Notes under the pieces: generated by a model | The model's database searches: none | Told to the model about the DNA's origin: nothing | What the model saw: only the letters and a program-made list of their open reading frames with translations | Assembly: GCA_036346355.1 (NCBI GenBank) | Contig: CM070583.1 | Coordinates: 9,920,001 to 9,984,000, forward strand | Reading direction: 5' to 3' | DNA from: Rhipidocladum racemiflorum | Lineage: Eukaryota; Streptophyta; Magnoliopsida; Poales; Poaceae | Length of the DNA: 64,000 nt | Position numbers and translations under genes: made by a program | In this document: positions 33,369 through 46,065 of the stretch, one piece after another | How the letters are laid out: each line of letters opens with the position of its first letter | Position numbering within the stretch: position 1 is the first letter of the stretch

Positions 33369-33654
33369 TGTCGGGACCCCGAATTTGCAAATCCGGACCC
33401 TCTGTGTATTCAGCACTAGTCCAGGAACGCGCTAGTGCACACAGTCTTAACATCGGTAAATATCACAATCATACCAATTGATACCAATAAAGTACTTTAT
33501 TTAAATAACTAAATCGTTACTCGACCTTATGGCCAAGTTACAAAATGTATGCCTGCAAGGCGAAACTTATTCAGAGAAAAATAATAGCAATGAAAATCAA
33601 ATAAACTTCGTGGCGCCATCCAAGATACCACAGCAATCGATCGGGCTCGCATCC

Positions 33655-33714
33655 CTAAGTAGTCGGGTCCTCTTGGAGTTCCTCCTCCAAAGTCGGCGTA
33701 ATCTCCTCTTCAAC
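33655..33714 (-). CDS. LTR-internal acidic terminal frame, B 3' LTR
   Basis: Reads VEEEITPTLEEELQEDPTT then TAG. It is preceded by ATACCAG, an AG acceptor whose phase would join it in frame to the central frame ending QVLFE. In the other B LTR (about 42,066-42,126) an extra base breaks the same frame. Confidence 0.35.
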   Translation of the reverse strand, partial: VEEEITPTLEEELQEDPTT

Positions 33715-34908
33715 TGGTATTGTGTTGAGGCAAGGGTGAGTACTTGGTACTCAAAGAAGTCATGCACGTAATGCAAGCTAATATACTATATGCATGGCTT
33801 GGTACAAAGGAATAGCTCAAGGTATATTTGCAAAGAAATGACTTTTGACAAGTAATAAAAGTAGATTCGAAAGCGGTAGAAATAAGTAAAGCATAAATAA
33901 CTTTTCAAGAAGTTTAACAAACATTTTTCCCATCCTAAACCACATTTCCATCATCTTCATTGTTAAACCAACCCAACTTTTCAAATCCAAGTTATTTTCG
34001 TAAAGTCTAACCCTTGACTGTAATTCCCGAGCATTGTCCAAAGATCGTGGACTCGGCTATTCAAATAGATTCTACACTCGCAGAGGTTATGCACTTTACC
34101 CACAAGATACAATCCACTCACCACGTCACCGTGAATCGCCATACAAGAGTATGCGAATGAGCGATCATAACAAAGCCTTCGGAAGCCTCAAACAACACAG
34201 TGGTCCTCTCCAGACGTGCTCTACACCATCCCTTCCCTTAGCCAAGGCGAAGTATGGGACCAACACACCGTTAGATGGGTACCTGGCCACGCCCACGATA
34301 CGCTCCCCGCATAATCACACAAACGGTGTAATCGACACCCTGAGGCTCCACAAGTGAGTCCTTAGCGACTTAGTCAACTAGGGCCGTCCCATTCCAGCCA
34401 TGTGGTTGCAAGTATGACCCAGTTCAAAGGCTTGCAAGGTTAAGTCCTTAGAGTGACCAGGGCAAGACTACACGAAAAACCAAATCAACACTCCCAATGC
34501 CACAATCGCCCACCTGACATTTTGCCACATGCCCTGGCCGAAATCGCTTATCAAACCCCGCTTGATTACCATGCACCACGTGTCGCCAACATCACATGAT
34601 ACTTTTCCAAAACAGGTTCAATATATCATTAAGTCCATATTATCATTTGATTATCCAAAATCATGTCATGAGCACGTAGCAGGTCTAAGCAGTATACTAC
34701 AACGGTCTAAACCCATGTTGGCAATTTAATAATGTCCAACTAGTAAACCGCAACTAGGGTGACAAAAGGTCATGGCACATACTTAAGTAATCAAGGTGTC
34801 ATATAGCAAATTGGTATTTATCTAACCCCCATGTTTAAACAAAGTATCTTTCTAATTAAACTAGCATGCAATAGTTTAAATCAAAATAGATTTCGAAATA
34901 GGATCAAC

Positions 34909-35010
34909 ATGGTCAAAGCACAACTTGCCTTCAAAAAGTACTTGTTCTTGGTCTTGAGTTGGATCCTGAGTCAACACTTCTCCTTCGAATCCTTCCCAGA
35001 CTTCAACGTC
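34909..35010 (-). CDS. LTR-internal acidic mini-ORF (central frame), B 3' LTR
   Basis: Thirty-four codons from DVEV to FDH, of equal length to copy A. It has one Trp in place of Pro (EVWEGF) relative to the 5' LTR of B, within a dinucleotide-scale difference that could be a consensus error. Confidence 0.4.
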
Positions 35011-36810
35011 TACTCGTAAAGCGTGCAAATAGCAAATACACAAATAAACACTAGGCAAAAGATCCCAAAACTCCAAATAAAATCCATAAACAGAGAGAAC
35101 ATAATTTTCTGGATTTTTAGAAACTGAATCACAAATTTGGAGTTAAAAGCATAAAAGTTATGATTATTTAAAGTTTAAATAATCAATTAAATAATATTAC
35201 AGAGAAAAACTTTAGTCCAAAAATTAAATAAAATTCATATTTAGGTAGATCTCAATTTTATACAAATTTAGAAATTTGAATCGCTCAAATCGGAGTTGAA
35301 ACGCAAAAGTTATAAGCGTTTGAAGTTTGAATCTAAATTTTGAATCAATATTTCGAATTAATAAATCATTTTCTTTTTCGGAAATTAATTATTGCGCCAA
35401 GATGGACACGTGGCAGCCTCGATTGGTTTGTCGACGCCAGTAGGTCCATGGACTTGGTCCACGCCGGCTCGGGTCCACCGTGGACTCGGCCCACGACTTC
35501 ACGTGAGATCGACATGTGGGACCACTTTCGGGTAGCGTCATCGGCCGACGTCGGGCTCACCCATGGTGCTGACAGGTGGGGTCCACTGTGACGTCATGGG
35601 TGACGCCGGCGCTTGGTTAGCCAGCGACATGCGGGCCCTTCGACACGCGGGCCTCACAGCGTCGGGCCACACGCACGCTGGCGCGTGATCGGCCACCGAC
35701 CGCGTCGGTCCAACTTCCCGACACGTGGCGCAATCTCGACCGTTGATTTGAAAATCAACGGTCCCGATCGAATCTGATGACGCACGTTTGGGGTGAACGT
35801 GGTCAATTTAGACCGTTGGATCTAGATCCAACGGCGAGGATTGGATCTGGAAATCGCACATGGTGCTTACCGTGGAACGACGTGGCGCAATCCGACGCTT
35901 GATCTTGATCGGACGGTCCACGAGCTCGCGAGGACGGCGATGGCGTCGCGGCGGCTTGTCGCGCCGGAACCGGAAGAAGACGCCCGAACGGCGCTCCGAC
36001 GCAGTCCGGCGAGATGAAGTATGAGCCCAGGTTCGCCTCGCCGCGGGTTCCGACCGCCACTGGCGCGGCGGAGCACGCATCAGTTTGGCGGCGAAGTTGA
36101 AGAACTTCGCGGCGCGCTTTGGCTCCGGCGAAATTGCGGCGGCTCTAGGGTTTCCCTGTAGGCGTGGACTAGGAGCAGCGAGCTCGGCATGGAACGGGCG
36201 AACCTCGGGCGCTCCATGCATTAAATAGCCCTGAGTCCGTGGTCCGAGACGGCGGCGACGGCGAACGGAGTCCGCGCGAATCCGGCCGAGACGAAGACGT
36301 GGAGCCGCATACACGCAGCACAACCAACGGCCACGATCGCTACGGGCGCGACCGGTCCGGTCCGACACGGCTGCCTGGTCCGGGCGGATCTCACTGCTGG
36401 ATCTTGATCCAACGGTTGGGATTGATTAGGGTTAGGAGTGGGTTCGGCCGAGTCAATCGCTCGGTCGGACTCGAGTCCGACTTCGGCCGGATGAACAAGA
36501 TTTGACCCGAGTTGGATTTTCCAGCGAATTAATATTTAAAATAATTCCCAAGAATTCATTTAATTCATTAAAAATAGCAAAAGACTCGTAAAAATTCCAA
36601 AAATTCGAAAATATTCTGGATCATTTTGGACTCAAATAAAATATTTCCAACAAAAATTTATTTGCAAATTTAAATTCTTTAATTATTTCAAAATGGGATA
36701 AATTCAAATAAATTCCAAATAAATCCAAATAACTTCCAGAAAATTCCAAAATTCACCAAAGTGCCAAATCACACATGAATTTAAGAAAAGCAAAATTTTG
36801 GGATGTTACA

Positions 36811-36823
36811 AACCTCCCTTAAT
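36811..36823 (-). promoter_or_regulatory. Polypurine tract of element B
   Basis: ATTAAGGGAGGTT on the minus strand abuts the LTR start TGTAACATCCC. Confidence 0.85.
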
Positions 36824-36834
36824 AGAATCTCGCC

Positions 36835-38090
36835 CCGAGATTCAGGGCTTACTAAAGGAATAGGTTTGGAAATTCTTTCTTCAAATCCTCTTCAAGCTCC
36901 CTAAGTCGCTTCGCTCTCTGCATGGTTGCTCCACCGAACTCTACAGAAACGGGTTGACTTGTTTCTAGTTTCTCGATCCATTGTGTCTAGAATCCCCACG
37001 GATACTCCTTATAAGTCAAATCCTCTTGCAACTCAATTGACTCAAGGTGTCTGCTCTCAGAACTCGGAGACACTTCTTCAACTGGGACACATGGAATACA
37101 TCATGTACTCCTCGCTAACGATTGTGGCAACTCTAGCCGATAAGCAACTTCGCCTCAAGGGCTCCAAATCTTAAATGGTCCAACATAACGGGTGCAAGTT
37201 TCCCTTTGGCATGGAACCTCTTAACTCCCCCGAGGCGTAACTCGAGGTAAACAAAGTCTTCTCGGTTCAAAACTCAAATCCCGGCGACGATTGTCAAGAT
37301 AACTCTTTTGTCGAGATTGGGCTATCTTCAACCTTTCCCTAATCATAGCGACCGCTTCTTCAGCCTCTTGAAGAATATCAGGTCCAAAGACACGGCCACG
37401 GTCTCATTCCAATTCAATGGCGTCCGACAGTCGACCATACAAAGGCCTCAAAAGGTGACATCTCAGAACTAGCCTGATAACTATTGTTGTAACTGAACTC
37501 GGCATACGGCAAACTTTTATCCCAAGAGGTAGCATAAGCCAATGCACAAGCTCTCAACATATCCTCCAGACCGTTGACTCTTTCTTGGTCTGTCCATCCG
37601 TCTGTGGATGATAAGTCAGATCAAGTTTAAACGGGTTCCCATGGCTTCATGCAACTTATTCCAACCTTGAGGTAAATTGGGTACCTCTGTCCGATACAAT
37701 CCTCTTTGGCACTCCGTAAACAAACAATCCTCGATCATGTATAATTCGCTAATTTATCTCCCGAGTAAGTGGTCTTCACGGGATAAAATGGGCTACTTTA
37801 GTCAAGCGATCCACTATAACCCATATGGAGTCATAACCTCCTTGGGTCTTCGCAAACCGGTAATGAAATCCATTCCGATTTCCTCCCACTTCCACTCAGT
37901 ATTTTCAGCGGTCAGAAGCAATCCTTTGGTCTCTCGATGCATTGCCTTGACTCTCTGGCATACGCCGCACAATGCAACATGCTCGCAACTTCTCGTTTCA
38001 TACTCGGCCACTGTAATCTCTCCTTCAGATCCTCGATACATCTTGGCGCTTCCAGATGAATTGAGTACTTGAGTCATGGGCTTCTTCCGA
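36835..38090 (-). pseudogene. Integrase with chromodomain-like C-terminus (element B)
   Basis: Integrase inserts the cDNA; its chromodomain is thought to steer chromoviruses to heterochromatin. The zinc-finger part shows CGVCQRVKAMHRET, then the start of the catalytic core as WKWEEIGMDFITGL (37,814-38,077). Near the end, QEDLTYKEYP, VGILDTMDRETRNKSTRFC and VRWSNHAEREAT match the C-terminal chromodomain-like module of the Tekay-type clade. The frame is broken repeatedly, including a stop where relatives continue with Trp, so no intact protein is present. Confidence 0.8.
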
Positions 38091-38264
38091 ATCAGTTGCT
38101 TTAACTCCTTTTGTTAGGCACACAAATGCGATCCTTCATCCACAACGTGCCTTGCTCATCCAATTTGAAGTCCTCTCGCCTTGCCTTCCTCCTTTATGGA
38201 CTTAATCCTGCGGATCTTGTCATCATCCTTCGCCCTTCTCGGATCTGATCCTCTAGGGTAGGCT

Positions 38265-38990
38265 TTACTTCCAATGCGTGCCAAGAATCCGCTTAGGTAC
38301 AACCTCAATCTTCATCTTTTGAAAATCCTCACATAACTCATCCCGACTTGTGGCTAGCAACGCACTCACGGTATGGCTTTTCCGACTCGTAGCGTCGGCT
38401 ACTACGCTGGCCTTCCCGGATGGTAATGGATTCCAACATTGTAGTCCTTGATCAACTCTAACCATCTCCTCGCCTCATATTCAGATCCGATCGGGTGAAT
38501 ATGTACTTAAGGCTCTTATGATCCGTGATACACTTCACATCTGCTTCCAATCGATAGTGACGCCATATCTTCAAGGCATGCACTACGGCAGCCTAACTCT
38601 AGGTCATGTGTCGGATAATTTTCCTCATGCGGCCTCAATCGCCTTGATGCATACGCGACGACCTTTCCATTCTCGTGACAAAGACACATCCAAGTCCTTG
38701 GCGCGATGCGTCACAATAAATATCGAAGCTTTGAGCAACATCCGTAGAACTAACACCGGTGCTGATGTCAATCGCTTCTTCAGCTCTCAAATCCTTTCTC
38801 ACATTCTCAAGGCCCATGCAAACTTCTTTTCCTTCTTCAGCAATTGCGTAAGAGGTTTCGCAATTGTCGAGAAGCCTTCAATGAAACGGCGGTAGTATCC
38901 TCGCCATTCCAAGGAAACTCCGACCGGGTCACACCTCCTACGCTCCCAATGTAACACCGCTTCTACTTTGCTTGGATCCACAAATGACTC
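38265..38990 (-). pseudogene. RNase H region (element B)
   Basis: Recognised from CDASRQGLGCVFVTRM and from the tether into integrase (GKASVVADATSRKS). Upstream frames contain EWRGYYRRFIEGFSTIAKPL and LTQLLKKEKKFAWA, the RT-RNase H connection. Several one-base gaps separate the pieces. Confidence 0.8.
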
Positions 38991-39700
38991 CTCTCATGGT
39001 CATTACATGTCCAAGAAACTCCACCTTGTCCTTCCAAAAATCACACTTGCTGAACTTGGCGAAAAGTTGCTGCTCCTCGCCTTTTCCAAAACTCGCCTTA
39101 AGTGTTCTAAGATGTTCATCCTCTGCCTTGGAGTAGATTAGATATCGTCTATGAACACGACGACAAACTTGTCCAAATATTCCATGAACACCTTATTCAT
39201 CATATTCATGAAATAAGCCGGCGCATTCGTCACCCCAAAGGACATAATCAGAACTCAGAATGTCCATATCTTGACGAGAATGCAGCTTCGAATATCCTCT
39301 CGATCGGATCTTCAATCGATGGTATCCCGATCTCGTGATCAATCTTGGAGAAAACTCCGGCTCCTCTTAATCGATCAAACAAATCATCAATCCTGGTAGC
39401 GGATACTTATTCTTCACGGTGACTTCATTGAGTGCACTGTAGTCAATGCACATCCCGAAACTCCCGCCCTTCTTCTTGACAAACAAAACTGGTGCTCCCA
39501 CGGCGACTAACTTGGTCTCGATAAATCCTTTCTCCATTAACTCTTCTAGTCTGTTTCTTCATTTCTACCAACTCCTCGGTAGACATCCGATAGGGTCTTT
39601 TGCTATCGGTCGTACTGTGCACAAGCTCTATCACAAACTCTATGTCCCCTGTCTCGGCATACCGTAGGTCTTCGGGAAAAATATCGGGTACTCATTCACT
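38991..39700 (-). pseudogene. Reverse transcriptase region (element B)
   Basis: Pieces include ELVHSTTDSKRPYRMSTEEL, MKKQTRRVNGE and, further on, KFVVVFIDDI at about 39,140-39,175 with both catalytic Asp codons present. The frame is lost immediately after FIDDI by an apparent missing base. No long continuous frame survives. Confidence 0.8.
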
Positions 39701-39939
39701 ACCGGGACATCCTCTATGCTGATTGCCTTGGTATCGTTAACCATCAACTCGCCCATCTCTAATCGCAGTGGCTTGAAATTCTATTTTCTTCCCACACAAA
39801 GCTCTCAATCGAGATAGTCCTTCGCCCACAATCCAATACAGCCTTGTGCTTGGATAACCAATCCATTCCCAATATGACGCCTAAGGTCTGGTCTCCAAAA
39901 TTATAAGGTTTGCTAGGAACTCTATTCCATCTATTAGTA

Positions 39940-40300
39940 TTCTCACCCCGAACATCCTACTTCCGCTCGGAGTTCTAACTGTGGGTTTGAACTAAAAGCA
40001 TGCACTTAAGTCTTGCAATCCTTAAATCATTTCTAGTAGCAAAGCCTTGCGAAACAAACGAATGCGAAGCTCCAGAGTCAAACAAAATCACTGCAGTATC
40101 GAAAGTTAACAAGTAACTTACCCAAAGACGACGTCCAGAAAGCATTCTCGCAGTTGCATCTCGCGTGACATGGTTGACTCGGCCTCTCACCACGGCCTGG
40201 GTGTGGCTCCCTGTGCCGGGCGCCCTAGCTGGGTGGTTCCTAGATTGAAGCGAATCGGGTCGCTCTCGCTGTCTTCTTTGGACAATCATGGCAAAGTGTC
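39940..40300 (-). pseudogene. Protease region (element B)
   Basis: GRVNHVTRDATARM and then AVILFDSGASHSFVSQGFA place the retropepsin active site DSGASHSF. It follows gag in the usual order. Confidence 0.8.
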
Positions 40301-41265
40301 CTCGCTCGCTGCTTGTAGGAGCGCCTCACCGTTCCTTGCCGATCGCCTGGGTAGCGTTTCTAGCGGGGCCGGGGTTTGGTAGTTCTGATTGGCAGGTCTT
40401 GGTGCCGGGATGGTGTCCTTGTTGCATTCTCGTGGTTGGAATCAAGAATTGATTTGGTGCAACTCTCAAGCGCCGCTGCGCCTCGACGTGATCCTTGCTG
40501 TTGCATCCTCGCGCTTCCTGTTCTCATCCAGTTCCTTGCGCTTGTCCTCAAGAATAAGCGCCTTATTCACCAACTCTTGGAAATCTGGAAAGGTGTGGGT
40601 GATCAACCCAACTTGCAATCCCGAAGTTAAGTCCCTTCATAAAACGAGACTGCCTCGATTTATCCGTCGCTACATCCTCAAAAAGCGTAGCGTGCTAGCC
40701 TGTGTGAACTTGTTCAGTAGTCGGCCACCGGCCGATTACCTTGCTTCGCTGCTCAACTCCTCCTTCTTAAGGTCCATGATTCCTTCAGCACGTGATACCG
40801 CCGGAATGCACCGTGAACTCTTCCCAAGTGATATCTTGAGGGTTCTCTGCGTGGCAATGTAGTTCTCCCACCATTCTGGCAATGTTCTTCCAACCGATGA
40901 GAAGCGTAAAGTACCTTCTCATTCCCTATGCATTGAGCTATGTGTAGCTTCCTCTCAATTGATCTTAACCAATCATCGGCCTCCAATGGATTGGCATTCC
41001 CAGAGAAAGTGGGTGGGTGAGTCCTCATGAACTCTCGACACCTTGTATTCTCAAGCGTGGTCCCCGATTAACTTGATTAGCAAAGTGGCCTGAGCAAGGA
41101 CATGCTGCATTTGTTGCATCATAGCATGCATCAACTGAGTCTGGGCAGCAAGAAACGCCCAAATTCTGCATATCCAAGTATGTGCGGCCGGTGCTCCATC
41201 ATTGGGGTTTTCTTCGGGCGAGATCCACTCCCATTGCTTCCAAGGTTTCCACGGGTGTTCACCAT
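40265..41265 (-). pseudogene. gag (element B)
   Basis: The start codon at 41,263-41,265 opens MVNTRGNLGSNGSGSR, matching gag of element C. The capsid core is visible as MRTHPPTFSGNANPL, EADDWLRSIERKLHIAQC and NEKVLYASHRLE. A degraded CCHC knuckle lies near 40,270-40,310. At least four frame changes occur along about 1 kb. Confidence 0.8.
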
Positions 41266-41560
41266 CCTGCCGATTTGCTCTAGGTTTAGAGATGAGAGGG
41301 AAACAAGAATAGACAAGTAGTATGGAACTTATGCGGGGCTTAAAGGGGTAACTTTAAGGTCCAACTTTATTATTAATAACTTGGTATGGCTGCTACAATG
41401 CCTAAGGGCCTTGCAACACATACTGCACACTCAAAGCAAACAAAGCAAATCCAAATCGAACTAACTCGAGTCTAACGCCTAAAGGGTGACTCTTTATTCT
41501 ATGACTCGACTCCTGGCCAAGGAGTCTCACTATAGAACCTATGCTCACTCATCAAGAAAA

Positions 41561-41566
41561 CCTCCA
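41561..41566 (-). other. Deletion scar where orf0 should be (element B)
   Basis: In element C about 699 bp lie between two TGGAGG hexamers (61,934 and 62,633). Here a single TGGAGG joins the same flanking sequences directly. This is the signature of a deletion between short direct repeats. Confidence 0.75.
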
Positions 41567-41766
41567 TCCGTCACAAGAGTGCTTTACGTAAGAATTCGAA
41601 TTTTTAAATTGTGACAAGGTAAGGGAAAATTTCAGCAAGAGACAAGAAAAGAGAGAAGGGGATAAGTCGAGATGTCATTTCTTGTCTTCACAAATTTTTA
41701 GCTTTAGAAAATAGGTTTTATCCTCACTACGACCATTCTAGCTTAGGGTTGAGCCTACAAATAACC

Positions 41767-41783
41767 TGCTCGATACTCACCTC
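41767..41783 (-). promoter_or_regulatory. Primer-binding site of element B (corrupted)
   Basis: Next to the 5' LTR the minus strand reads GAGGTGAGTATCGAGCAGG. Element C has GAGGTGGTATCAGAGCC here, an initiator tRNA-Met site. The differences are single-base gaps and insertions. Confidence 0.7.
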
Positions 41784-44700
41784 TGCCGGGACCCCGAATT
41801 TGCAAATCCGACCCTCGTGTATTCAGCACTAGTCCAGAACGCGCTTAGTGCACACGCCTTAACATCGGTAAATATCACAATCATACCAATTGATACCAAT
41901 AAAGTACTTTATTTAAATAACTAAATCAAGTTACTCGACCTTATGGCCAAGTTACAAAATGTATGCCTCGCAAGGCGAAACTTATTCAGAGAAAAATAAT
42001 AGCAATGAAAATCAAATAAACTGTGGCGCCATCCAAGATACCACAGTAACTGACCGGGCTCGCATCCCTAAGTAGTCGGGTCCTCTTGGAGTTCCTCCTC
42101 CAAAGTCAAGCGTAATCTCCTCTTCAACTGGTATTGTGTTGAGGCAAGGGTGAGTACTTGGTACTCAAAGAAGTCATGCACGTAATGCAAGCTAATATAC
42201 TATATGCATGGCTTGGTACAAAGGAATAGCTCAAGGTATATTTGCAAGAAACAGCTTTTGACAAGTAATAAAAGTAGATTCGAAAGCGAGAAATAAGTAA
42301 AGCATAAATAACTTTTCAAGAAGTTTAACAAACATTTTTCCCATCCTAAACCACATTTCCATCATCTTCATTGTTAAACCAACCCAACTTTTCAAATCCA
42401 AGTTATTTTCGTAAAGTCTAACCCTTGATCGTAATTCCCGAGCATTGTCCAAAGATCGTGGACTCGGCTATTCAAATAGATTCTACACTCTGCAGAGGTT
42501 ATGCACTTTACCCACAAGATACAATCCACTCACCACGTCACCGTGAATCGCCATACAAGAGTATGCGAATGAGCGATCATAACAAAGCCTTTCTAAGCCT
42601 CAAACAACACAGTGGTCCTCTCCCAGACGTGCTCTACACCATCCCTTCCCTTAGCCAAGGCGAAGTATGGGACCAACACACCGTTAGATGGGTACCGGCC
42701 ACACCACAATACGCCCCCGCATAATCACACAAACGGTGTAATCGACACCCGAGGCTCCACAAGTGAGTCCTTAGCGACTTAGTCAACTAGGGCCGCCCCA
42801 TTCCAGCCATGTGGTTGCAAGTATGACCCAGTTCAAAGGCTTGCAAGGTTAAGTCCTTAGAGTGACCAGGGCAAGACTACCCGAAACCAAATCAACACTC
42901 CCAATGCCACAATCGGCCCACCTGACATTACTCTTGCCACATGCCCTGGCCGAAATCGCTTATCAAACCCCAGTTGATTACCATGCACCACGTGCCGTCA
43001 ACATCACATGATACTTTTCCAAAACAGGTTCAATATATCATTAAGTCCATATTATCATTTGATTATCCAAAATCATGTCATGAGCACGTAGCAGGTCTAA
43101 GCAGTATACTACAACGGTCTAAACCCATGTTGGCAATTTAATAATGTCCAACTAGTAAACCGCAACTAGGGTGACAAAAGGTCATGGCACATACTTAAGT
43201 AATCAAGGTGTCATATAGCAAATTGGTATTTATCTAACCCCCATGTTTAAACAAAGTATCTTTCTAATTAAACTAGCATGCAATAGTTTAAATCAAAATA
43301 GATTTCGAAATAGGATCAACATGGTCAAAGCACAACTTGCCTTCAAAAAGTACTTGTTCTTGGTCTTGAGTTGGATCCTGAGTCAACACTTCTCCTTCGA
43401 ATCCTTCCGGCACTTCAACGTCTACTCGTAAAGCGTGCAAATAGCAAATACACAAATAAACACTAGGCAAAAAGATCCCAAAACTCCAAATAAAATCCAT
43501 AAACAGAGAGAACATAATTTTCTGGATTTTTAGAAACTGGAATCGTCAAATTTGGAGTTAAAACGCAAAAGTTATGATTATTTAAAGTTTAAATAATCAA
43601 TTAAATAATATTACAGAGAAAAACTTTAGTCCAAAAATTAAATAAAATTCATATTTAGGTAGATCTCAATTTTATACAAATTTAGAAATTTGAATCGCTT
43701 CAAATCGGAGTTGAAACGCAAAAGTTATAAGCGCTTGAAGTTTGAATCTAAATTTTGAATCAATATTTCGAATTAATAAATCATTTTCTTTTCGAAATTA
43801 ATTATTGCGCCAAAGATGGACACGTGGCAGCCTCTCGATTGGTTTGTCGACGTCACCGGTCCATGGACTTGGTCCACGCCGCTCGGGTCCACCGTGGACT
43901 CACCCACGACTTCACGTGAGACTCGACATGTGGGACCACTCGGGTGACGCTATCGCCGACGTCACGGGCTCACCATGGTGCCGACAGTGGGGTCCATCGT
44001 GACGTCATGGGTGACGCCGCTTGGCCGGGTTAGCCATCGACATGCGGGCCTCCGACACGCGGCCTCGCGTGTCGGCGACACGCACGCTGCGCGTGGGACG
44101 GCCACGACCGCTTGGCCCAACTTCCCGACACGCGGGCGCACCGACCGCTGATTTGAAAATCAACGGTCCCGATCGGATCTGATGACGCACGTTTGGGGTG
44201 AACGTGGTCAATTTAGACCGTTGGATCTAGATCCAACGGCGAGGATTGGATCTGGAAATCGCACATGGTGCTTACCGTGGAACGACGTGGCGCAATCCGA
44301 CGCCGGATCTTGATCGGACGGTCCACGGAGCTCGCGAGGACGGCGATGGCGTGCGGCGGCTTGCTGCGGCCGGAACCGGGGAAGACGACGTCCCGAACGG
44401 CGTTCCGACGCAGTCCCGGCGAGATGAAGTATGAGCCCAGGTTCGCCTCGCCGCGGGGTTCCGACCGCCACTAAGCGCGGAGCACGCATCGGGTTTGCGG
44501 CGAAAGTTGAAGAACTTCGCGGCGGCGCTTTGGCTCCGGCGAGAAATTGCGCGGCTCTAGGTTTCCCTGTAGGCGTGGACTAGGGCAAATGAGCTCAAGA
44601 TGGAACGGGCGAACCCTGGGGCGCTCCATGCATTAAATAGCCTCGAGTCCGTGGTCCGAGACGGCGAACGGAGTCCGCGCGAATCCGGGCCGAGACGAAG

Positions 44701-45215
44701 ACGTGGAGCCGCACACGTGGCACAACTAACGCCACGATCGCGCGGCGCGACTGGTCCGGTCCGGACACGGCTTGCCTGGCTCGGCGGATCTCACCGTTGG
44801 ATCTTGATCCAACGGTTGGGATTGATTAGGTTAGGAGTGGGTTCTGGTCGAGTCAATGCCTCGGTCGGACTCGAGTCCGACTTTGGCTTCGGATGAACAA
44901 GATTTCTGACCCGAGTTGGATTTTCCAGCGAATTAATATTTAAAATAATTCCCAAGAATTCATTTAATTCATTAAAAATAGCAAAAGACTCGTAAAAATT
45001 CCAAAAATTCGAAAATATTCTCGATCATTTTGGACTCAAATAAAATATTTCCAACAAAAATTTATTTGCAAATTTAAATTCTTTAATTATTTCAAAATGG
45101 GATAAATTCAAATAAATTCCAAATAAATCCAAATAAATTCCAGAAAATTCCAAAAATTCACCAAAGTGCCAAATCACACATGAATTTAAGAAAAGCAAAA
45201 TTTTGGGATGTTACA
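41784..45215 (-). repeat. 5' LTR of element B
   Basis: Collinear with the 3' LTR. Contains the hairpin motif GAGTACTTGGTACTC (42,152-42,166), the central acidic frame (43,321-43,422), a 22-bp palindrome (44,218-44,239) and a donor-like site at 44,275. Ends next to the TSD TCAAA (45,216-45,220). Confidence 0.95.
43321..43422 (-). CDS. LTR-internal acidic mini-ORF (central frame), B 5' LTR
   Basis: DVEVPEGFEGEVLTQ, linker DPTQDQE, then QVLFEGKLCFDH. This is the copy used for the synonymous-change comparison with 6340-6441. The frame remains open upstream through a hydrophobic stretch (about 43,423-43,515), which may be chance or an N-terminal part. Confidence 0.45.
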
Positions 45216-46065
45216 TCAAACAACCCCCTTACTCTTACAAAGGCTCATACTTCAGCCCTGACCACCAGGTCTGGCACAACGCCACAAACTCTGCAAATCC
45301 CGGAGAAAGACAAACACAAGAATAAATCGAGAGCTTTCTCTGTAAAGCATTCAACAAAACCGGATGCCAAAACTGAAATGGCAATCCGAAAAAGGCATAG
45401 CACTAAACTCTTCTTCTTTGTCTTCAACCAAAGAAGGCAAAACCAAACAAAAACCGCCGAAATACCATCAGCGAAAACTCAACACCAAGCACCTTTCCTT
45501 GATTTCCAATCACAAAAAAACCACAGAAACCAACCCAAATCGATCGTTAGAACGGTGAAAGAAATCCAAAAGGATCCACCATCAACTCTTCCATTTGACT
45601 CCAACCAACTACCCGAACTACAACAGAAAGGATAATCACTCTCCCTACGGGAGGTTTAATAGTCTTTTGGTGATGGTTCTTCCCGCCACACCGAAACTCC
45701 ACACAACTTTACTACGAACTAAAGAAGGTGACCGAAACTATTCGGCACCACAACCTCACTTTATCAAACATATAGCATCTCAATCAATACTTTCATAAGT
45801 ATAACATCATACATCATCAAAATGCATCCTTTAACATCAAAGCTTAAATACAACATTTAAGCGGATAGCATCGATACCCATACCCTTCCTACTGTGCATC
45901 AGAGTGTGTCAAGTTTTAAATTAGTTAACCAAAGTATTTCAGATTTTAAGGTTATTGCCCTAAGGCCAAATTTTAACAAGTAAACCTATGCCATGTTTCT
46001 ACTTTTCCAAGTCAATATTTTAGTTTACTCTAAAGTAAATTACTACATTAAAATTCCTTGGACCT
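45216..46065 (-). other. Interior of X, part 2: no coding sequence
   Basis: It starts with the right TSD copy TCAAA of element B. Short frames on the + strand are low-complexity (Lys/Gln-rich) and oppose the polarity of X, so I do not call a gene. Confidence 0.6.

Larger units (their letters stand above)
33369..36810 (-). repeat. 3' LTR of element B
   Basis: On the + strand it runs TGTCGGGACCCC...GGATGTTACA. It includes the acidic terminal frame (33,655-33,714), the hairpin motif GAGTACTTGGTACTC (33,738-33,752), the central acidic frame (34,909-35,010), a 22-bp palindrome (35,813-35,834), a splice-donor-like site (35,870) and a TATA-like box near 36,222. Confidence 0.95.
33369..45215 (-). 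mobile_element. Full-length Ty3 chromovirus (element B) nested in X
   Basis: An 11,847-bp element with two LTRs of 3,442 and 3,432 bp, a PPT, a (corrupted) PBS, gag, protease, RT, RNase H, integrase and a chromodomain-like end, flanked by a perfect 5-bp TSD. The LTR type resembles rice RIRE3/RIRE8-like elements, by recollection of that family and not by a search. The two LTRs are near-identical except for many one- to few-base gaps, mostly at C/G-rich sites. All reading frames are broken by similar small gaps. An upstream orf0 present in element C is missing. Confidence 0.93.

Noticed and set aside
35803..36505. Frames of up to 186 codons in the B 3' LTR
   Set aside because: Frames are not maintained in the other LTR of the same element; Arg-rich translation of GC-rich DNA.
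45180..45635. 151-codon Lys/Gln/Thr-rich frame on the + strand
   Set aside because: It starts inside the LTR of B and crosses its TSD into X, opposite to the polarity of X; no domain.
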